From Guadua angustifolia (lineage: Eukaryota; Streptophyta; Magnoliopsida; Poales; Poaceae), in assembly GCA_036346375.1 (NCBI GenBank), contig CM070500.1, positions 74,838,525 through 74,902,524 of the forward strand: a stretch of 64,000 bases of DNA, read 5' to 3'. A program made the translations under genes and the position numbers. The notes beneath the pieces are model-generated. The model saw only the letters and a program-made list of their open reading frames with translations. It was not told where the DNA came from and did no database searches. Shown one piece after another: positions 43,801-55,269 of the stretch (positions are counted from its first letter, which is position 1; each line of letters begins with the position of its first letter).

Positions 43801-45058
43801 AGGTATTGCCGTTTGTTTGTAAAATAAAAAAAAAGGAAAATGGTTTAGATTGGGGCGGAATGGTTTGTCAAGGCGGGTGCATGAGCAATCGGTCTTGGTT
43901 TGTGGAAGCCGCCTAGTCAAATTAAGGACCGACTCTTATGATTGTCCATTCTTAGCACAACAAGACAACCACATGTTAAATGGGCTCGACTGGTGAATAA
44001 TTTGTAGAAACCTAACTTAGACTCACGGATGGTGGAATGTGGGTGCGAGAAAGAGGCAAGTCGTATTTCCCACAGAAGAGGGGCTTCTATCTTTGGCAGA
44101 TAGAACCCTAATAGCGGTGAAACCTCACGGTGAGTCGGGTTAGGCGTATACATTGTAAAGCCTTGTCATGATGTCTCTTGGCACACCTAAGGAAGTGTGT
44201 TAATAGCTTGGCATCAAGAGAATATCATGTCTTGTGGGTAAAGTGTACAAACTCGCAGAGTAAATAAACTATTGAATAGCCGTGCCCCTACGGTCAAGGC
44301 GGACAAAGAATGCTTTGCATATTGGTAGTCTTTTGGTTTTGTTTTCAAAAATGAACTTTGGGATTCGGGAGTGGTTAGGACTCTCGGATGTGCCTCTGGC
44401 GGCTAGAGCCAGTCAGGTAGTTGAAACTGTTTTGTAATCTTTAGCGGAAAGAGCCAATGAGTGGATTGAACCCTGATCTTTTTGAAATGTGGCGAATAGA
44501 GCCTGTATACTAGTGATTGGTGGCTAGAACATTCGCTAGAATAATATATATATTCAATGGTTAAAATATTTTGTTAAAATGTGCATTGTGAAAATTATTA
44601 TTATGTATGGTTTGATGAAACTTGGCTTTATGCAAAATGAACCATATTAAGCCTTCCTTTGGAAAGCCCTACATATGCATAATTTCCAAGACTTGCGGAG
44701 TACTTTATGTACTCACATGCTACACTCAAATCATCTCTCAGAAGGTTGAAGCTGTCGAAGGAGATCACCTGGACTAGGATGCGCTCCCCACTCGATTGCC
44801 TGTGGGCATATGGTTGGGTCATTACTTGGAGTTTTCGTCTTCCGCTGCAGTTATTCAAGTTGTTCAGCCTGTTAATGCGGTTTTGGTAAATCTCGACCAT
44901 AAGGTTATTGATCTTATTTGATGTTATTTATTACTTCAATATTTAATCCTGATATGGTCATTGATTTACCACTATTTCGACTGTGTGTACTAGCTACTGA
45001 TCTGGGACTAGTACAGAAATGCACAGGAGGTTCCGGATGGTAAATCTGGGGTCTCACA
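40830..45058 (+). mobile_element. Very long LTR C, about 4.2 kb, left edge approximate
   Basis: Ends CTGATCTGGGACTAGTACAG...GGGGTCTCACA at 45058. It contains the same landmarks as LTRs A, D and F: the CTTATATCTTTTCCGTCCG block (42383), GAAGGCAAG (42600), GGCACACC.AAGGAAGTGTGT (44180) and GTGGGTAAAGTGTACA (44235). Open frames at 41.7-42.4 kb are GC-rich LTR sequence and not genes. CACTA2 transposase sequence resumes directly at 45059. Confidence 0.65.
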
Positions 45059-46195
45059 ATTTGGGACCCGAGGTTAGCAACGACATCATGGTATACTTCT
45101 GCTTCATACACAACTAAGGAGAGAGATTATAGATACACAACAGAACTAGCCAGGTGCTGTGACGACTGCTCATGTTACCAAACGGATTCATTCTATTAGT
45201 ACTTAATCCAAATCTTATGTTCCTTATTTCGGCACCGAACTCCTTATATTTTCAATCGATATTTCTCCATTGAACCGAATCAGCGGGGTATCTCAACTTT
45301 CCATCTTCTTTTCGAGACTCATAATGTCAACGCAATAATTTTACCTCTTTGGGATTTGCAAACAACTGCTCTAAACGGAGAATGATAGGTAAGTACCACA
45401 ATACCTAGTCCGGTGTACCTTTAGTGACCTCTTCACCATCGTCGCCCCGACTCTTACACGTCTTGTCATTATGCTTATCCTTTTGTTTGTATCGGGGTAC
45501 ACCATAAACTGAACAAACACACAGTTCCTTATATGTGTTATAGTTACAAGATGCAATCATTCGAACATGCATATATCCTTTCTATTTCTATTCCCATGGG
45601 ACATAATAGCTTCTTCACTTCATAAATGCTTATTGGCAACTCGTTTCCTTTCGGAAGCAGATTTGGTAGCAGAACTAAAAGTGCATTGAAACTTGTATCT
45701 ATCTAATGGGGTTTTGCCTTCAGTTCGAACAATGCAAGAACTAAACCCAGATTGGTGTATTCCGCTTTGCAACCCAAGAAAAGTGGTTTTGCATCGCCTT
45801 CCATCAAGCTTTTAAACTTTTCAAACTCTCTTTCTGTATAATTTTCCTCCACTTCCAGTAACATTTGTTCCAAATTATCCTCCTCAAACATATCAAGCTG
45901 CAACTCGTCATCGGGTTCTACCGTGTCTTTGTTGCATACCGGAAGGGTACTACTTGTGTCCCTGTGATGGATCCAACACATGTAATTCCTCACGAAGTTA
46001 CATCGAATCAGGTGGTCCTCAATTTGAGCTGAGTTCTTAAATCTTCTGAGATTGATGTAATCAATACAAGGACAATATATGAAGTTTACACGCTTCTTCA
46101 CTATGTCTTTTTCTGCAATTTTTTTGAACTTCTAAACATCCCTCTGAAATTTAGCACTCACATGGCTTTTTTGATACATCCATTTCTCACGGTTC
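45059..46195 (-). pseudogene. CACTA2 TNP2 transposase, N-terminal half
   Basis: Minus strand: NREKWMYQKSHVSAKFQRDV followed by a stop, then the 46101-45703 frame with RVNFIYCPCIDYINLRRF, IEDHLIRCNFVRNYMCWIHH, ENYTEREFEKFKSLMEGDAK and FLGCKAEYTNLGLVLALF. Then in other frames come LPIILRLEQLFANPKEVKLL, LRYPADSVQWRNID, GLSTDRMNPFGNMSS, LCIYNLSPWLCMKQKY and MMSLLTSGPK. This is the conserved N-terminal to central region of CACTA transposases. It stops abruptly at LTR C after GPK, and the continuation is missing from CACTA2. Multiple stops and frameshifts. Confidence 0.88.
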
Positions 46196-46568
46196 ATCTG
46201 CAATTAAACTTCGTATAATAAATTAAGAAAAAACTGGAGTAAAAGCTAACTAGCTATTTCAAATATTAAGACATCATTTTAATTAATATTACCTTTGCAA
46301 AATAGAGGATAGATTCCAAGATATATAAATGTACTCCCAATCGATACCTAGCTTCTTCCCTAGTTTAGAGCTTCCAAATTTCTAGTTCGGAGACACACAT
46401 TTCCAACATCAACAATAATATCGAATAACCTACTAATATAGTGTAGTAGCTTACAACTTTTTTGGCTTCAATGAAACAAAATATGGGTAGCAACGATGAC
46501 TCCTAATCTCTAAATAGATTAGATCCTAATCCCATTCAAGAATATGTGGTTGAGAAAGTTCCTAAGAC

Positions 46569-46707
46569 GTTGTACAACTCTAGAGAAAATTTCGGTAGCA
46601 TCTCCCCATTGTTCTTCAAATACACGTACGACAACAAGTCAAGAGGGGGTGTGTATCTAGAGAACACTAGGGAGACGCTACCAAAATCTACTCTAGAGTT
46701 ATACAAC
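46569..46707. repeat. Foldback: 38-nt inverted repeat with 63-nt loop
   Basis: Arms 46569-46606 and 46670-46707 are complementary at 33 of 38 positions (for example CAACTCTAGAGAAAATTTCG against its partner). It lies between the TNP2 region and the right end of CACTA2. It accounts for the two mirrored open frames here, which are not genes. Confidence 0.9.
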
Positions 46708-47279
46708 AGCTCAAGAATTTGCTCGATCCATATATCCTCGAACTGTCCAAAAAACGTGGACAATTCAAGACTGCTTATTTATAAATATGCCATTTCGTTC
46801 GGCATATTTAAAAACAAGCACTCTCAAACGGAAGACAAGTTCCGTAGCCTAAACTCTAACATTCATCATGTGACAGCAACAATAATTCCAGATTAACACG
46901 AGGATACTACAAAGATAACTAAATAGATGTGTACTTATCAAATAAAGGGTGTGAAATCTGATAGGATATATACAATTCCAATGTAACCTAAACTTTCTTC
47001 ACGACATATCAAAATTATCTTGTGCAAAATTGAAGGGGTTTGAATTATTGCTCATATTTTGAAGAAGACCACAAATAAGAAAAAAGAGAGAAATCTCCTT
47101 AAGCTAGGGCTTAAAATTTACCGTCTTAACACCCATCCTCAAGGATTTCAATTTTTCTCACCCAAGTATTGCTTCCAACCATAATATGTGCTATTTGTTT
47201 AAGTGGCGGTGGAGAAATCTCCTCTGAAACAATAATAGAGGAGAGTTCAGCCTGATGGACATAAATAACCTAGCGAAGT

Positions 47280-47650
47280 ACATTACAATCGGTTCTCATT
47301 TGAAAAGCGATAGTGATGTACATCCACATGATTATTGGTTCTTACTTAGAAAAGCAAAAGTGATGAGCATATCTACATCACTATCGGTTCTTTTGTTTTA
47401 TCGGTTCTTTTGTGAGAACTGATAGTGATATGTGTACACTTCACTATCGCTTCTAAAAAAAGAACTGATAGTGATGTGTACATGCTCATCACTATCACTT
47501 CTTAAATAAGAACCGATTGTGATGTGTGCAGTGTTACATCACAATTGCTTCTAACCTAGGAACTGATAGTGATTATTATTAATACCCCTCCTAAGTCATC
47601 TATCACAATCGTTTTTCCTAAAAACTTAAGAACCGACTCAGATGAAGTGA
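47280..47650. repeat. Right subterminal repeat array of CACTA2
   Basis: Repeated CATCACTATCGGTTCT-like units and their inverts form hairpins. The core CGGTTCT is shared with the left array, but the flank differs (CACT here, CTCT at the left). Confidence 0.85.
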
Positions 47651-47676
47651 TTGTGATGTACCATTTTGTAGTAGTG

Positions 47677-48340
47677 AAATTAATATTGCCAAAACCTTCA
47701 TAATGAGCGCGCAAGCGATCTAAATTACAACACATTAAAATGGTAAACAAAACACCAAAATAATGGTGATGAAAGATCAAATTCAGTTGTCTCTTTAACT
47801 GATATTATTTTTTTCTCTAAAGTAGACGACGAAACATCAAAGAAACTGACGATGAAATATTGAAGAAATTTCCAAGAAACCGCCAATGATAAACAGATAA
47901 TGAAACGCCGAAGAAAATACCCATGATTAATCTTGTATAAATACTACAAATAATAAGCACAATAGTTTGAATTACTAAAGAAATCTGTCTAGAATATGCA
48001 TAATAGCCCAAACTATGCATGAATAATGTCAATAATATGTATGACAGCCTGAATTTGCGATGAAAATCCGCCATTAATAAGCATGAAAGCCTGATTTTGC
48101 GCATTAGATCTCGCCAATAATAGACATAAAAGCCTTAATTTGCAACAATGAAATCCGTCAAGAATAGACTTGACAACCTGAATTGCAGTGAATCAAGCGA
48201 TCCAAAATTGCAATGTATTGAAATGATGAATAAACACCAAATCCAGTTGTCTTAACTGTTCCAGTCTTCCTTATTCATTAGTCCTTTGAACTTTTAACGC
48301 ACTTAGTATTCATGATACTTATTTACCCTTCGGGGTTTTC
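47677..48340. repeat. AT-rich DNA with about 42-bp tandem repeats
   Basis: Five diverged units of about 40-44 bp run from 47981 to 48188. Each has a version of CGCCAATAATAAGCATGAAAG then CCTGAATTTGC. Less regular copies extend left to about 47830. No gene is recognised. By position this may be part of CACTA1 or of DNA that CACTA2 inserted into. Confidence 0.7.
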
Positions 48341-50601
48341 TGTAACAGCCCAGAAAATTTGGAACAGTAAAATATAATATTTAAATTTGAATGTGAATAT
48401 TTTCAGCTTATTCATGATGCCTTTGATTTTATTTGGAATTTCATGAATTCTTTTGTGTTTTTAGTTGCAAGAAAAGTCAACTAAAGAATAAAATGAAGAA
48501 AAGGCAAAGAAGCAAAAAGCAAAAATTTGGAAAATTTATTAGGAGAATTTTGAACATGTAAATAAGATGTTTTAATTATCAAATGAAATTTATGCATAAG
48601 AAATTGAGGAAGGAAAATAACACAACAATTGTTATTCCCAAATAATGCAATATCAGAAATGGTGTAAAATATTGGAATAGCAAATGGAGTTGAGAAAATT
48701 TGTATGAGAACCTCATTGCTATATCTACACGTAGTAAAAATATAATAAATTAATAAGATGGTTTGAGACTTATTAAAATTAGAAAACCAAAAACTTGGGA
48801 AAATGGAAATTTCAATGTCAGAATTTTAATTAAATAATGGAGTGATTAATTGAGCTGAAAATTTTACCTAAGTATATTTATCTCAAATCCAATTGAAAAA
48901 CAAAATATAAAAAATAATATACTTTATTTGATCATAAACAAAAATCGAAGTCAGAGGCTAGAAATTCAAATGGTCACTATTGAAAGAATATTTGTAAATT
49001 ATCAGTAACTTGGTTTAACCTCAAATTTTTACCAGGGGATAAATACTATTTGGAGACCTCGGTTAAAAAGTTTCACAATTTTCTACCTCTATTTGTCCAC
49101 CAAAAAATTAGAGAGAGAGGGAGAAATTCACCCCAACCACCCTTTTTCTTTTTTGCCAGTCGCTGACAAATGGGCCGACCATTTTCTCGTCCGTTCTAAT
49201 AATAACGGTGAAGCCTTGATTCTTGGCAGTGGTCCCAGAGCCCCAAGCGAGTTCTTCTCCCCCAATCCCGTTCGGTCAACCGGTGAAGCGAAGCGAACTC
49301 TCCCGAAGCCAAGCTCGATTCAGCGAACCAGCTCTCCGCTCACCCACTCATTGCACTGCACCTCATCGCCAAGCGCGCCCAGCCACGAAGTCTTCGCACC
49401 GAAGCTTCGCCATTAACCCTTCCGCCAACTCCTCGTCCTTCCGAAGCGGTTAAGCGATTCTTTGCCGCGTCCAAGCTCCACGACCGCTTCGGTGACTACA
49501 AAACCATTGCAGAGCCGCACTAGCAATCTTCCCCTTTCCTTAGCCAATTTCCCAGGCTGGCTCATAGCTCTTTCTTCCTCCTTCGCCATTATCCACCGAG
49601 AGCTAGGGAAAGGGGGAAGTCAGCATTTGAGCCGAGCAAGAGGTAATCCGTGGAATTGAATCAATCCCGAGCTTCGCCTAAGCCCCTGCGTTATTGATCA
49701 ATCATTGCTCTCACTCATTCCAGTGTTGTTCGCCTGTTTCCGTCGGTCTTCTTCTTCAACTCCGGCGCACCGTGAGCAGCCTGTTCCACTTCTTCCCCGA
49801 TGCCGTTTTCAGGTGAAATCGCACCCCCACGCCTCACTGATGCTCACCGAGTTCTTACCCGAGCCAATGGATCGCCGGTGTGAAGGTTTCGCGGAGACCC
49901 ATGGCGGCCGCCGCATGTGCTCGTGGGCGAGCATGCTCCCGGCCGTTCCGAGCGGAATAGAGTAGAAATGTTGCATGGTCAGGAATAATAAATGGAAAAA
50001 TTTGACAATTCAGTGATGTGAGTTTTTGGTTATGCATACATATCCTTGCATGCATAATCATACATATGCTATTATATATATATGAAGATTCATATATATG
50101 TTCTAGCAATGAGATTGCTATCAATAACTAGAATCTTATTAACATATTGCTTCGAATCTGAATCCAATCAAAAGGGATAAGAATCTGTTAAACCTGAAAT
50201 GATTAAATCATTATAATCTTAACCTATTTTTGCGTCTTGAATTCGAAAATACAAATAAAAGAAATCACAATCTTTGCATCTTGAATTAGTAAAAGTAAAA
50301 ATAATGAATTCAATTACAACTCTGTTTTGTGTGTTCAATTTTATTTATTCTTGCTATCTACTTTCTTTTTGCCCTTTTAGTTGCTAATTGTCGCTTTTAC
50401 GCCTTGTCTATGCGTGTAGACGTTGACGTGCCTGACGAGGAGGACGACCTTGCAGCTGATCCAGAGTTCGAGCTGACAAAGGCACAGAGCAAGGCAAGCA
50501 AACCCTTGATCATGTTGAACCCAATAATTCACCTACAATATGTTGTTTTTGCAATCAGTATTATGCATGCGAGTAATTCTCCGTAAAAACAGCTATATTG
50601 G
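48341..50601 (+). mobile_element. Very long LTR D, left part (interrupted by element E)
   Basis: Starts TGTAACAGCCCAGAAAATTT at 48341, a typical gypsy-type LTR start. It shares blocks with A and C (for example TTGCTAATTGTCGCTTTTACGC and GTGTAGACGTTGACG near 50390). Element E is inserted at 50601/50602 and the LTR resumes at 61575. Open frames at 49.1-50.0 kb are LTR sequence. Confidence 0.7.
50597..50601 (+). repeat. Left target-site duplication of element E (ATTGG)
   Basis: ATTGG is repeated at 61570-61574. Confidence 0.93.
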
Positions 50602-51264
50602 TGTCGACGATCGGGATCGTCAACCGCAAGAAAAGAGGTAGGGGTCAGAGAGTTTATGGGACCCGAGCTGCGTTTTGCTCGAACGAAGGAAGAAAATCGA
50701 TCGCGGTGATGGTCTGAGCAAGGCGACAACGAAAGCACGAGACAGAGTTTATCTTGGTTCGAGCCTGTGAAGGTAATAGTCTACTCGATGCGCCTTGTGG
50801 CGGTGATTCTTGTTATATGGGTGTACAGAGCAAAGTGTTTACAACTCAAGACAAGAATGGTGATTTCTAGCTCGAGCCTGCCGTGTGTGCTGTGGTTGTC
50901 TTATTTGTCCTTGGAGCTCATGCGCCCTGGTCTTTATACTTCCTTTGCACGAACGGCGGAGCAATCCTCGTAAAGGGGCCTTCGTGCACCTTGAGGGCTG
51001 GTAGCAATCGCCTCGAACTTGCTGCCAAGACTCTAAGTCATCCCCACGACCCGCTCTCGGCAACCGTCTACCAAATGCGATCCAAATCCTAAAGGCGGAC
51101 CGGGGCTTCAGGCGAGACCCCGCCGAGCCCAAGGTCGAGGTGCGAGGCTCGGCGCGCCGCGCCGAGGTCGAAAGGCCCCAAGTCGTGCCTGTGTCGCGGT
51201 CGGGGCCTTCCGAGCATGGGGATCCGTTGACCGCCTCCGGCCGGTCAAGGAGTACCACTCGTCG
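50602..51264 (-). repeat. 3' LTR of element E
   Basis: In plus orientation starts TGTCGACGATCGGGATCGTC, and ends near CTCGTCG. It aligns with 60905-61569 with many small indels. The outer CA has become CG here. Confidence 0.9.
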
Positions 51265-51678
51265 GCTAGCCCCGAGGCTCTAGGTCGGAGGAACCCTCAG
51301 ATCTACCTCGAGCCTTTTTTCATGAGAAAAAAAACCTTCATAGGTCTTGACTCCTTGGTCGAGGCTCGGTGAGACCACAAGGCAAGTCTCTGGCCCCGAC
51401 ACTGGCGACCTTCTGACTTCTCGATGTTGGTACGGATGTGAACGGTTGGTGGGCACTGGCGGCGTCTCGACTCGAGCCTTAATTGCGCCGTCACATCACG
51501 GTTGGCGTCTTTTAAGGTGCCATGATTGGGCTTTGGAGCGTTACGGTTCTTTAGACCCGGCGCCGCACCCAATCAAAAAGCTTCCGCCTTAGCGCCTTTG
51601 TCTTCTAGCCTCCTCTCCCGAGCAAGGCCTCTTCCGTTCGCTTCCTCGACCAAAGCGCTACTGGCGCCATGACCAAGC
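51265..51678. other. Internal 3' region of element E, no gene called
   Basis: Lies between the 3' LTR and the antisense ORF region. A G-rich stretch on the minus strand next to the LTR (gcctcggggc) could be the polypurine tract. Confidence 0.4.
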
Positions 51679-53013
51679 TTGGAAGGAGCACCTGCCTTCC
51701 GCGAGGATGAAGGAGATCGAGGCCCCAGGGATAGTGGACCCGTGACATGGCGGTTGCAGGCGGCGAGACCGAGCCTCGCCCAGTGGATGATGAGATCGTC
51801 GCACCGAGCATTACGCTCTCATTGGCACCATGGACGCCGGAGAGCGAATTCGTGGCGGACGCCCTTTCTAGGCTGCGAAATAGAGCTCATCAATCCGCAC
51901 GAATTCCGCCCTTACGCCGCCATCTTTTCCCATTTGTGCGAGGGATTCTCGAATCCTTCCCACCCTCGCCATTCTTCCGCTACTACTCCCCTCTTCCGCC
52001 CGGGAAGGACCTCGTGGTCGGATGTCAGATTCGACTTCGGACCGGGCTCAAATGGCTCTTCCGGCGCGCCGCCGACTCACTTGGCCCCGCCCGAGCGGTG
52101 GTTTTATCTCAAGAAAGGGGAGCTCGACTCTCGACGCACGAGGGACCCCGCCACCGAGAAGAAGGAGACCCCGAGCCCAAGATCCGAGGTTGACGAGGAG
52201 GCCATTGCGCCATACATATCCGCGCTTAACGCGTGGCCTCACCGGCAGTAATGCGCGCCGACTTTCTTATGAGACGGTGTCCCCTCTGCGGAGGAGGGAG
52301 CACCGTTCTTCGAGATCATGAGCGCGACGACCCCACTCGTGAAGGTTCAGCGAGCAAGGCCTCCGCCCTTGGAACTTCGCTCGAAATCCATCTTCGGCCT
52401 TTCTTGGCCCATGCTCTTGCAGCACCGGGAATCACGGGTCTCCGGCGGGATGTTGAAATGTTCGGAAGTCATGGCGCATGGATACACCTCGACGATCCGG
52501 TCCCGAAGAACGATTGCCGGAAGGCCGAGGCAAGCCGTCCCGACCTTGCCCTTGATCTTGTTTTTAGCGAAGGTCCTTCTGACCCACGCAAGTTCTCAGA
52601 CCATCGGGGAGCTCGACATACCAGAGGATGCTCATGCACGGCTGGGGCAAACTCAAGAAGGGGAGGAAGAGGCCTCACCACGCATAAGCCGTCGAGGTGA
52701 AGAGGTCTGCATGTTGAGTGGGGAACCGCGCCCGCAAGAGACCCTACGGCCGAGCCCCGAACGAGTTCATGTGCCTTGCAGTTTGACGAGACCTTCCTAG
52801 TTGCAGCAGCAGAGCGCGGTGGCCGCCGCCAGTCTTGGTACCCCAGCCACAGGGCTTGAGCCCGGCCCTTGCTGCATGGCGAGGCGACAAGTGAGCCGGC
52901 TCGGGCCTCGAGATCCCAGGTCGCGAGGACGCGCAAGCGAGGCGCCCCCTCCTAAAGCATCGGGGCAACAAGACCTTCGACGACCCTCGGCGAGACGGAG
53001 ACTGGTGACCCAG

Positions 53014-53083
53014 GTAAATTCTTTGCATCCCGGTCAGGCCGCTTTTCGCATCTTTTTGGCTTAGTGTATGCTTTTGATCGCAG
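53014..53083 (+). other. Candidate intron 1 in the opposite-strand ORF of element E
   Basis: Donor CAG|gtaaattc and acceptor tgatcgcag|ACC, 70 nt, noticeably T-rich in otherwise GC-rich DNA. Confidence 0.55.
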
Positions 53084-53830
53084 ACCGTGAGCACCCGAGC
53101 TCGAAATTTGCCCGTTTTGACGATGGCTATTGTCCAGGGCGAGTCCGAGTCCGAGGAGGAGGATACGTTTGAGTTGGTCCCGCGTCGCCTTTCGCGCCCA
53201 ACGCGGACTCCGTCGGGGTCGTCGAGCCTGGCTCCGGTCGGTGAGTTCGACCAGGCCCTTGATGATTCGGACGATGGAGAGCTCCAGCCCGCAACCAGCG
53301 CGGATTTTGACACCGGCGAGGCTCATGATGCGGCCGCCGTTGTCGACTCTCCCGGCTCCACCGCTGAGGAGGGTGCCCAGAGCTGGTGCGCCCAAGGCGA
53401 CACCGAGCTCCCCGACCACGGCCGCTCCAGGCGCCGAGGCCGCGATTCCTCCGGCCACCGAAGGTGACCAGGCCGCAGGGGCTCCGCGGACCTGCCTGAA
53501 GCGGCACCGAGGTCGGGCAGTACATGATACCGTGGAGGTCGAGAATCTGTGGGAGATCCGGCGCCGTCCTCGAGCGGAGACGGTGGGGCCCGATCGTGAA
53601 GGTGGGACCGAGATCGCCGTCGCGCCTTCCCGGTTGTTGACGGGCCGAACCCGGAGGAGGTGACGACCAGGCCAGGCCTTTAGGGCAGTAACTCGAGATC
53701 TCGGCGAGCGCGCCGGTGGTGGTCGGGTCGACCTTGACTGTGGTGAGCGGTCGACGAGGAGGAAGAGATCCCCGGCCCGATCGACGACCGCGAGGAGTTT
53801 TCCGACACGCTCGAAGGCCATCTCTGCAAG

Positions 53831-53912
53831 GTAAGGGTCTTCCTGCGCATTTCGTGGCTGGTAGCCTGTGTTCCTTATTCCCTCATTTTGGGCCTCCCTA
53901 CTCGTCGTGAAG
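53831..53912 (+). other. Candidate intron 2 in the opposite-strand ORF of element E
   Basis: Donor GCAAG|gtaagggtc and acceptor cgtcgtgaag|GTGATC, 82 nt, T-rich. The coiled-coil frame begins directly after it. Confidence 0.55.
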
Positions 53913-55269
53913 GTGATCGACCATGCCACCCAAGGGCTACAAGGCCTTCAGGAGCATGCCGTCGAGCTGAAGGGCCTTCTGGACGCAATAGAGGCGCGGG
54001 AGGTTGAGCGCGACAAGCTTATCCGGACCATTGAGGTCGAACAAGGAGAGCTCGGCGTAGGCCCAGAGATTGACGATTTGCCGACGGCACGAGTGCACAA
54101 GAAGTGGCCCATGCGGCGGAGCTCGAGCAGGCCAGGGCCTCCGAACGCGACCATGGTTATACGGCCGTTGAGCAAGAGTGCGCACGGTCGCCCAAGGCGC
54201 TCAAGGTCGAGCGGGCCAAAGTTGAAGCCCTGGAGAAGGCTGCGCCGCAGAGCGGCGCTCCGACCGGAAGCGTCCCAGACCTCGAGGCTAAGATCTCGAA
54301 CTCGAGAGAAGCTCGGCCCGCGCCAACAAGGCATCGAGGACGAAAGCAGCCAAGGTCGAGGCTTTGGAGAAGGCCGCCGTGGACCGTCTTCCTCGAAAGG
54401 CGTCCCGAGCTCGAGGCCAAGGTCTCGGAGCTTCAAGGAGGCTTGAGCGTGCTAAAAGGGCGGCGACGAAAGCGCGATGACTCAGCTCCAAGACGAACGG
54501 CGCCGAGCCGGATGCCTCCACGGTGGCCCTCCGTAACGAGTGAGTGCTGCCCCGAGGACCAAAATCGCCGAGCTCGAAAGAAGAGAGCCGCCTCGCGAGA
54601 TGGCCGACTCAGAAAAAAAACTTTAAAAAGCAAGGGATGTACTAACAGAGTGGTTAGTTTTGGTGTACAAAGAAACCTCGTCCTGTTGTGGACCCGCGGT
54701 TTGGGGATACTTTGAAGTCTTTCTTGCTTTGCTTGTTAGCCGTTCCGTGCTTTCTAGGTCGTGGCGCCGATAGGGTAGTTTTACCCAGGCCCGTTGGGTC
54801 GAGGTCGAGCGGCAGCGTGCCTCGGGCACAAGACTTAAGTATGGACGAAGGCCACGACCGCAAAGTGGGGAACAATTCGAAGGTAGAAAGGCGCAAGCGG
54901 ACATCGTTAGTGCTCGAACGGTCCTTGCGACCATGCATATCGCGCTGACGGCTAAAGCGGCGAGGTTCTCGCCGAGCCCGAGCACGCGTGGAAGAAGCTA
55001 GATTGCGAAGAGGTTAAACTACGTTTAGCTCGTTATTTGGCGGTGAACGCCAAACTCGCCGCTTAGACCAGAGCGAATGTGTTTGCGCACGAAGGTCGTG
55101 TTTCAAAAAACAAACGAGGAACCGTCGAAAAAGAAATAGCAAGAACATCGGTGGAGGTAGACATAAAAAGTGAAAGACCAGCTCTATTGAAATTTGAGGC
55201 ATAGGGTTTACATAAAACTTTCGGTGATCTATATTCCACGAGCTAGAGAGCTCTCTGCCGTCGGCATCG

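Larger units (their letters stand above)
36272..47676 (-). mobile_element. CACTA2: CACTA element, 11.4 kb including later insertions
   Basis: The left end CACTACTGCAGAAATA and the right end, read inward on the minus strand, CACTACTACAAAATGG are flanked by a 3-bp TSD AAA (36269-36271 and 47677-47679). Subterminal regions (36290-36720 and 47280-47650) hold inverted CGGTTCT-type repeats. Coding is on the minus strand: TNP2 N-terminal half at 46195-45059 and the Ulp1-type second gene at 37844-36940. The middle is replaced by gypsy fragment B and long LTR C, and the second half of TNP2 is missing. Confidence 0.88.
51679..54950 (+). pseudogene. Opposite-strand spliced ORF of element E with acidic and coiled-coil regions
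   Basis: Runs on the plus strand, antisense to the retrotransposon, between its integrase and 3' LTR. Open frames cover most of the region. Two short plant-type introns can be drawn: 53014-53083 and 53831-53912. After the first, the frame reads an acidic stretch QGESESEEEDTFELVPRRL. After the second, VIDHATQGLQGLQEHAVELK, LDAIEAREVERDKLI and HAAELEQARASERD indicate a coiled coil, followed by Lys/Ala/Glu-rich repeats (KVERAKVEALEKA). The 5' part (51.7-52.3 kb) has WFYLKKGELDS, reminiscent of the putative gypsy-type transposon proteins of grass Tat elements. That resemblance is from memory and weak. Frameshifts occur, and the protein's function is unknown. Confidence 0.55.

Noticed and set aside
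46536..46896. Mirrored open frames on both strands with similar products
   Set aside because: Explained by the 38-nt inverted repeat; the similarity between the strands is a foldback effect.
52952..53929. 325-codon minus-strand frame in element E
   Set aside because: GC-rich shadow of the opposite-strand ORF region; it lacks gypsy domains although it is on the pol strand, and the plus strand shows introns and coiled-coil sequence.
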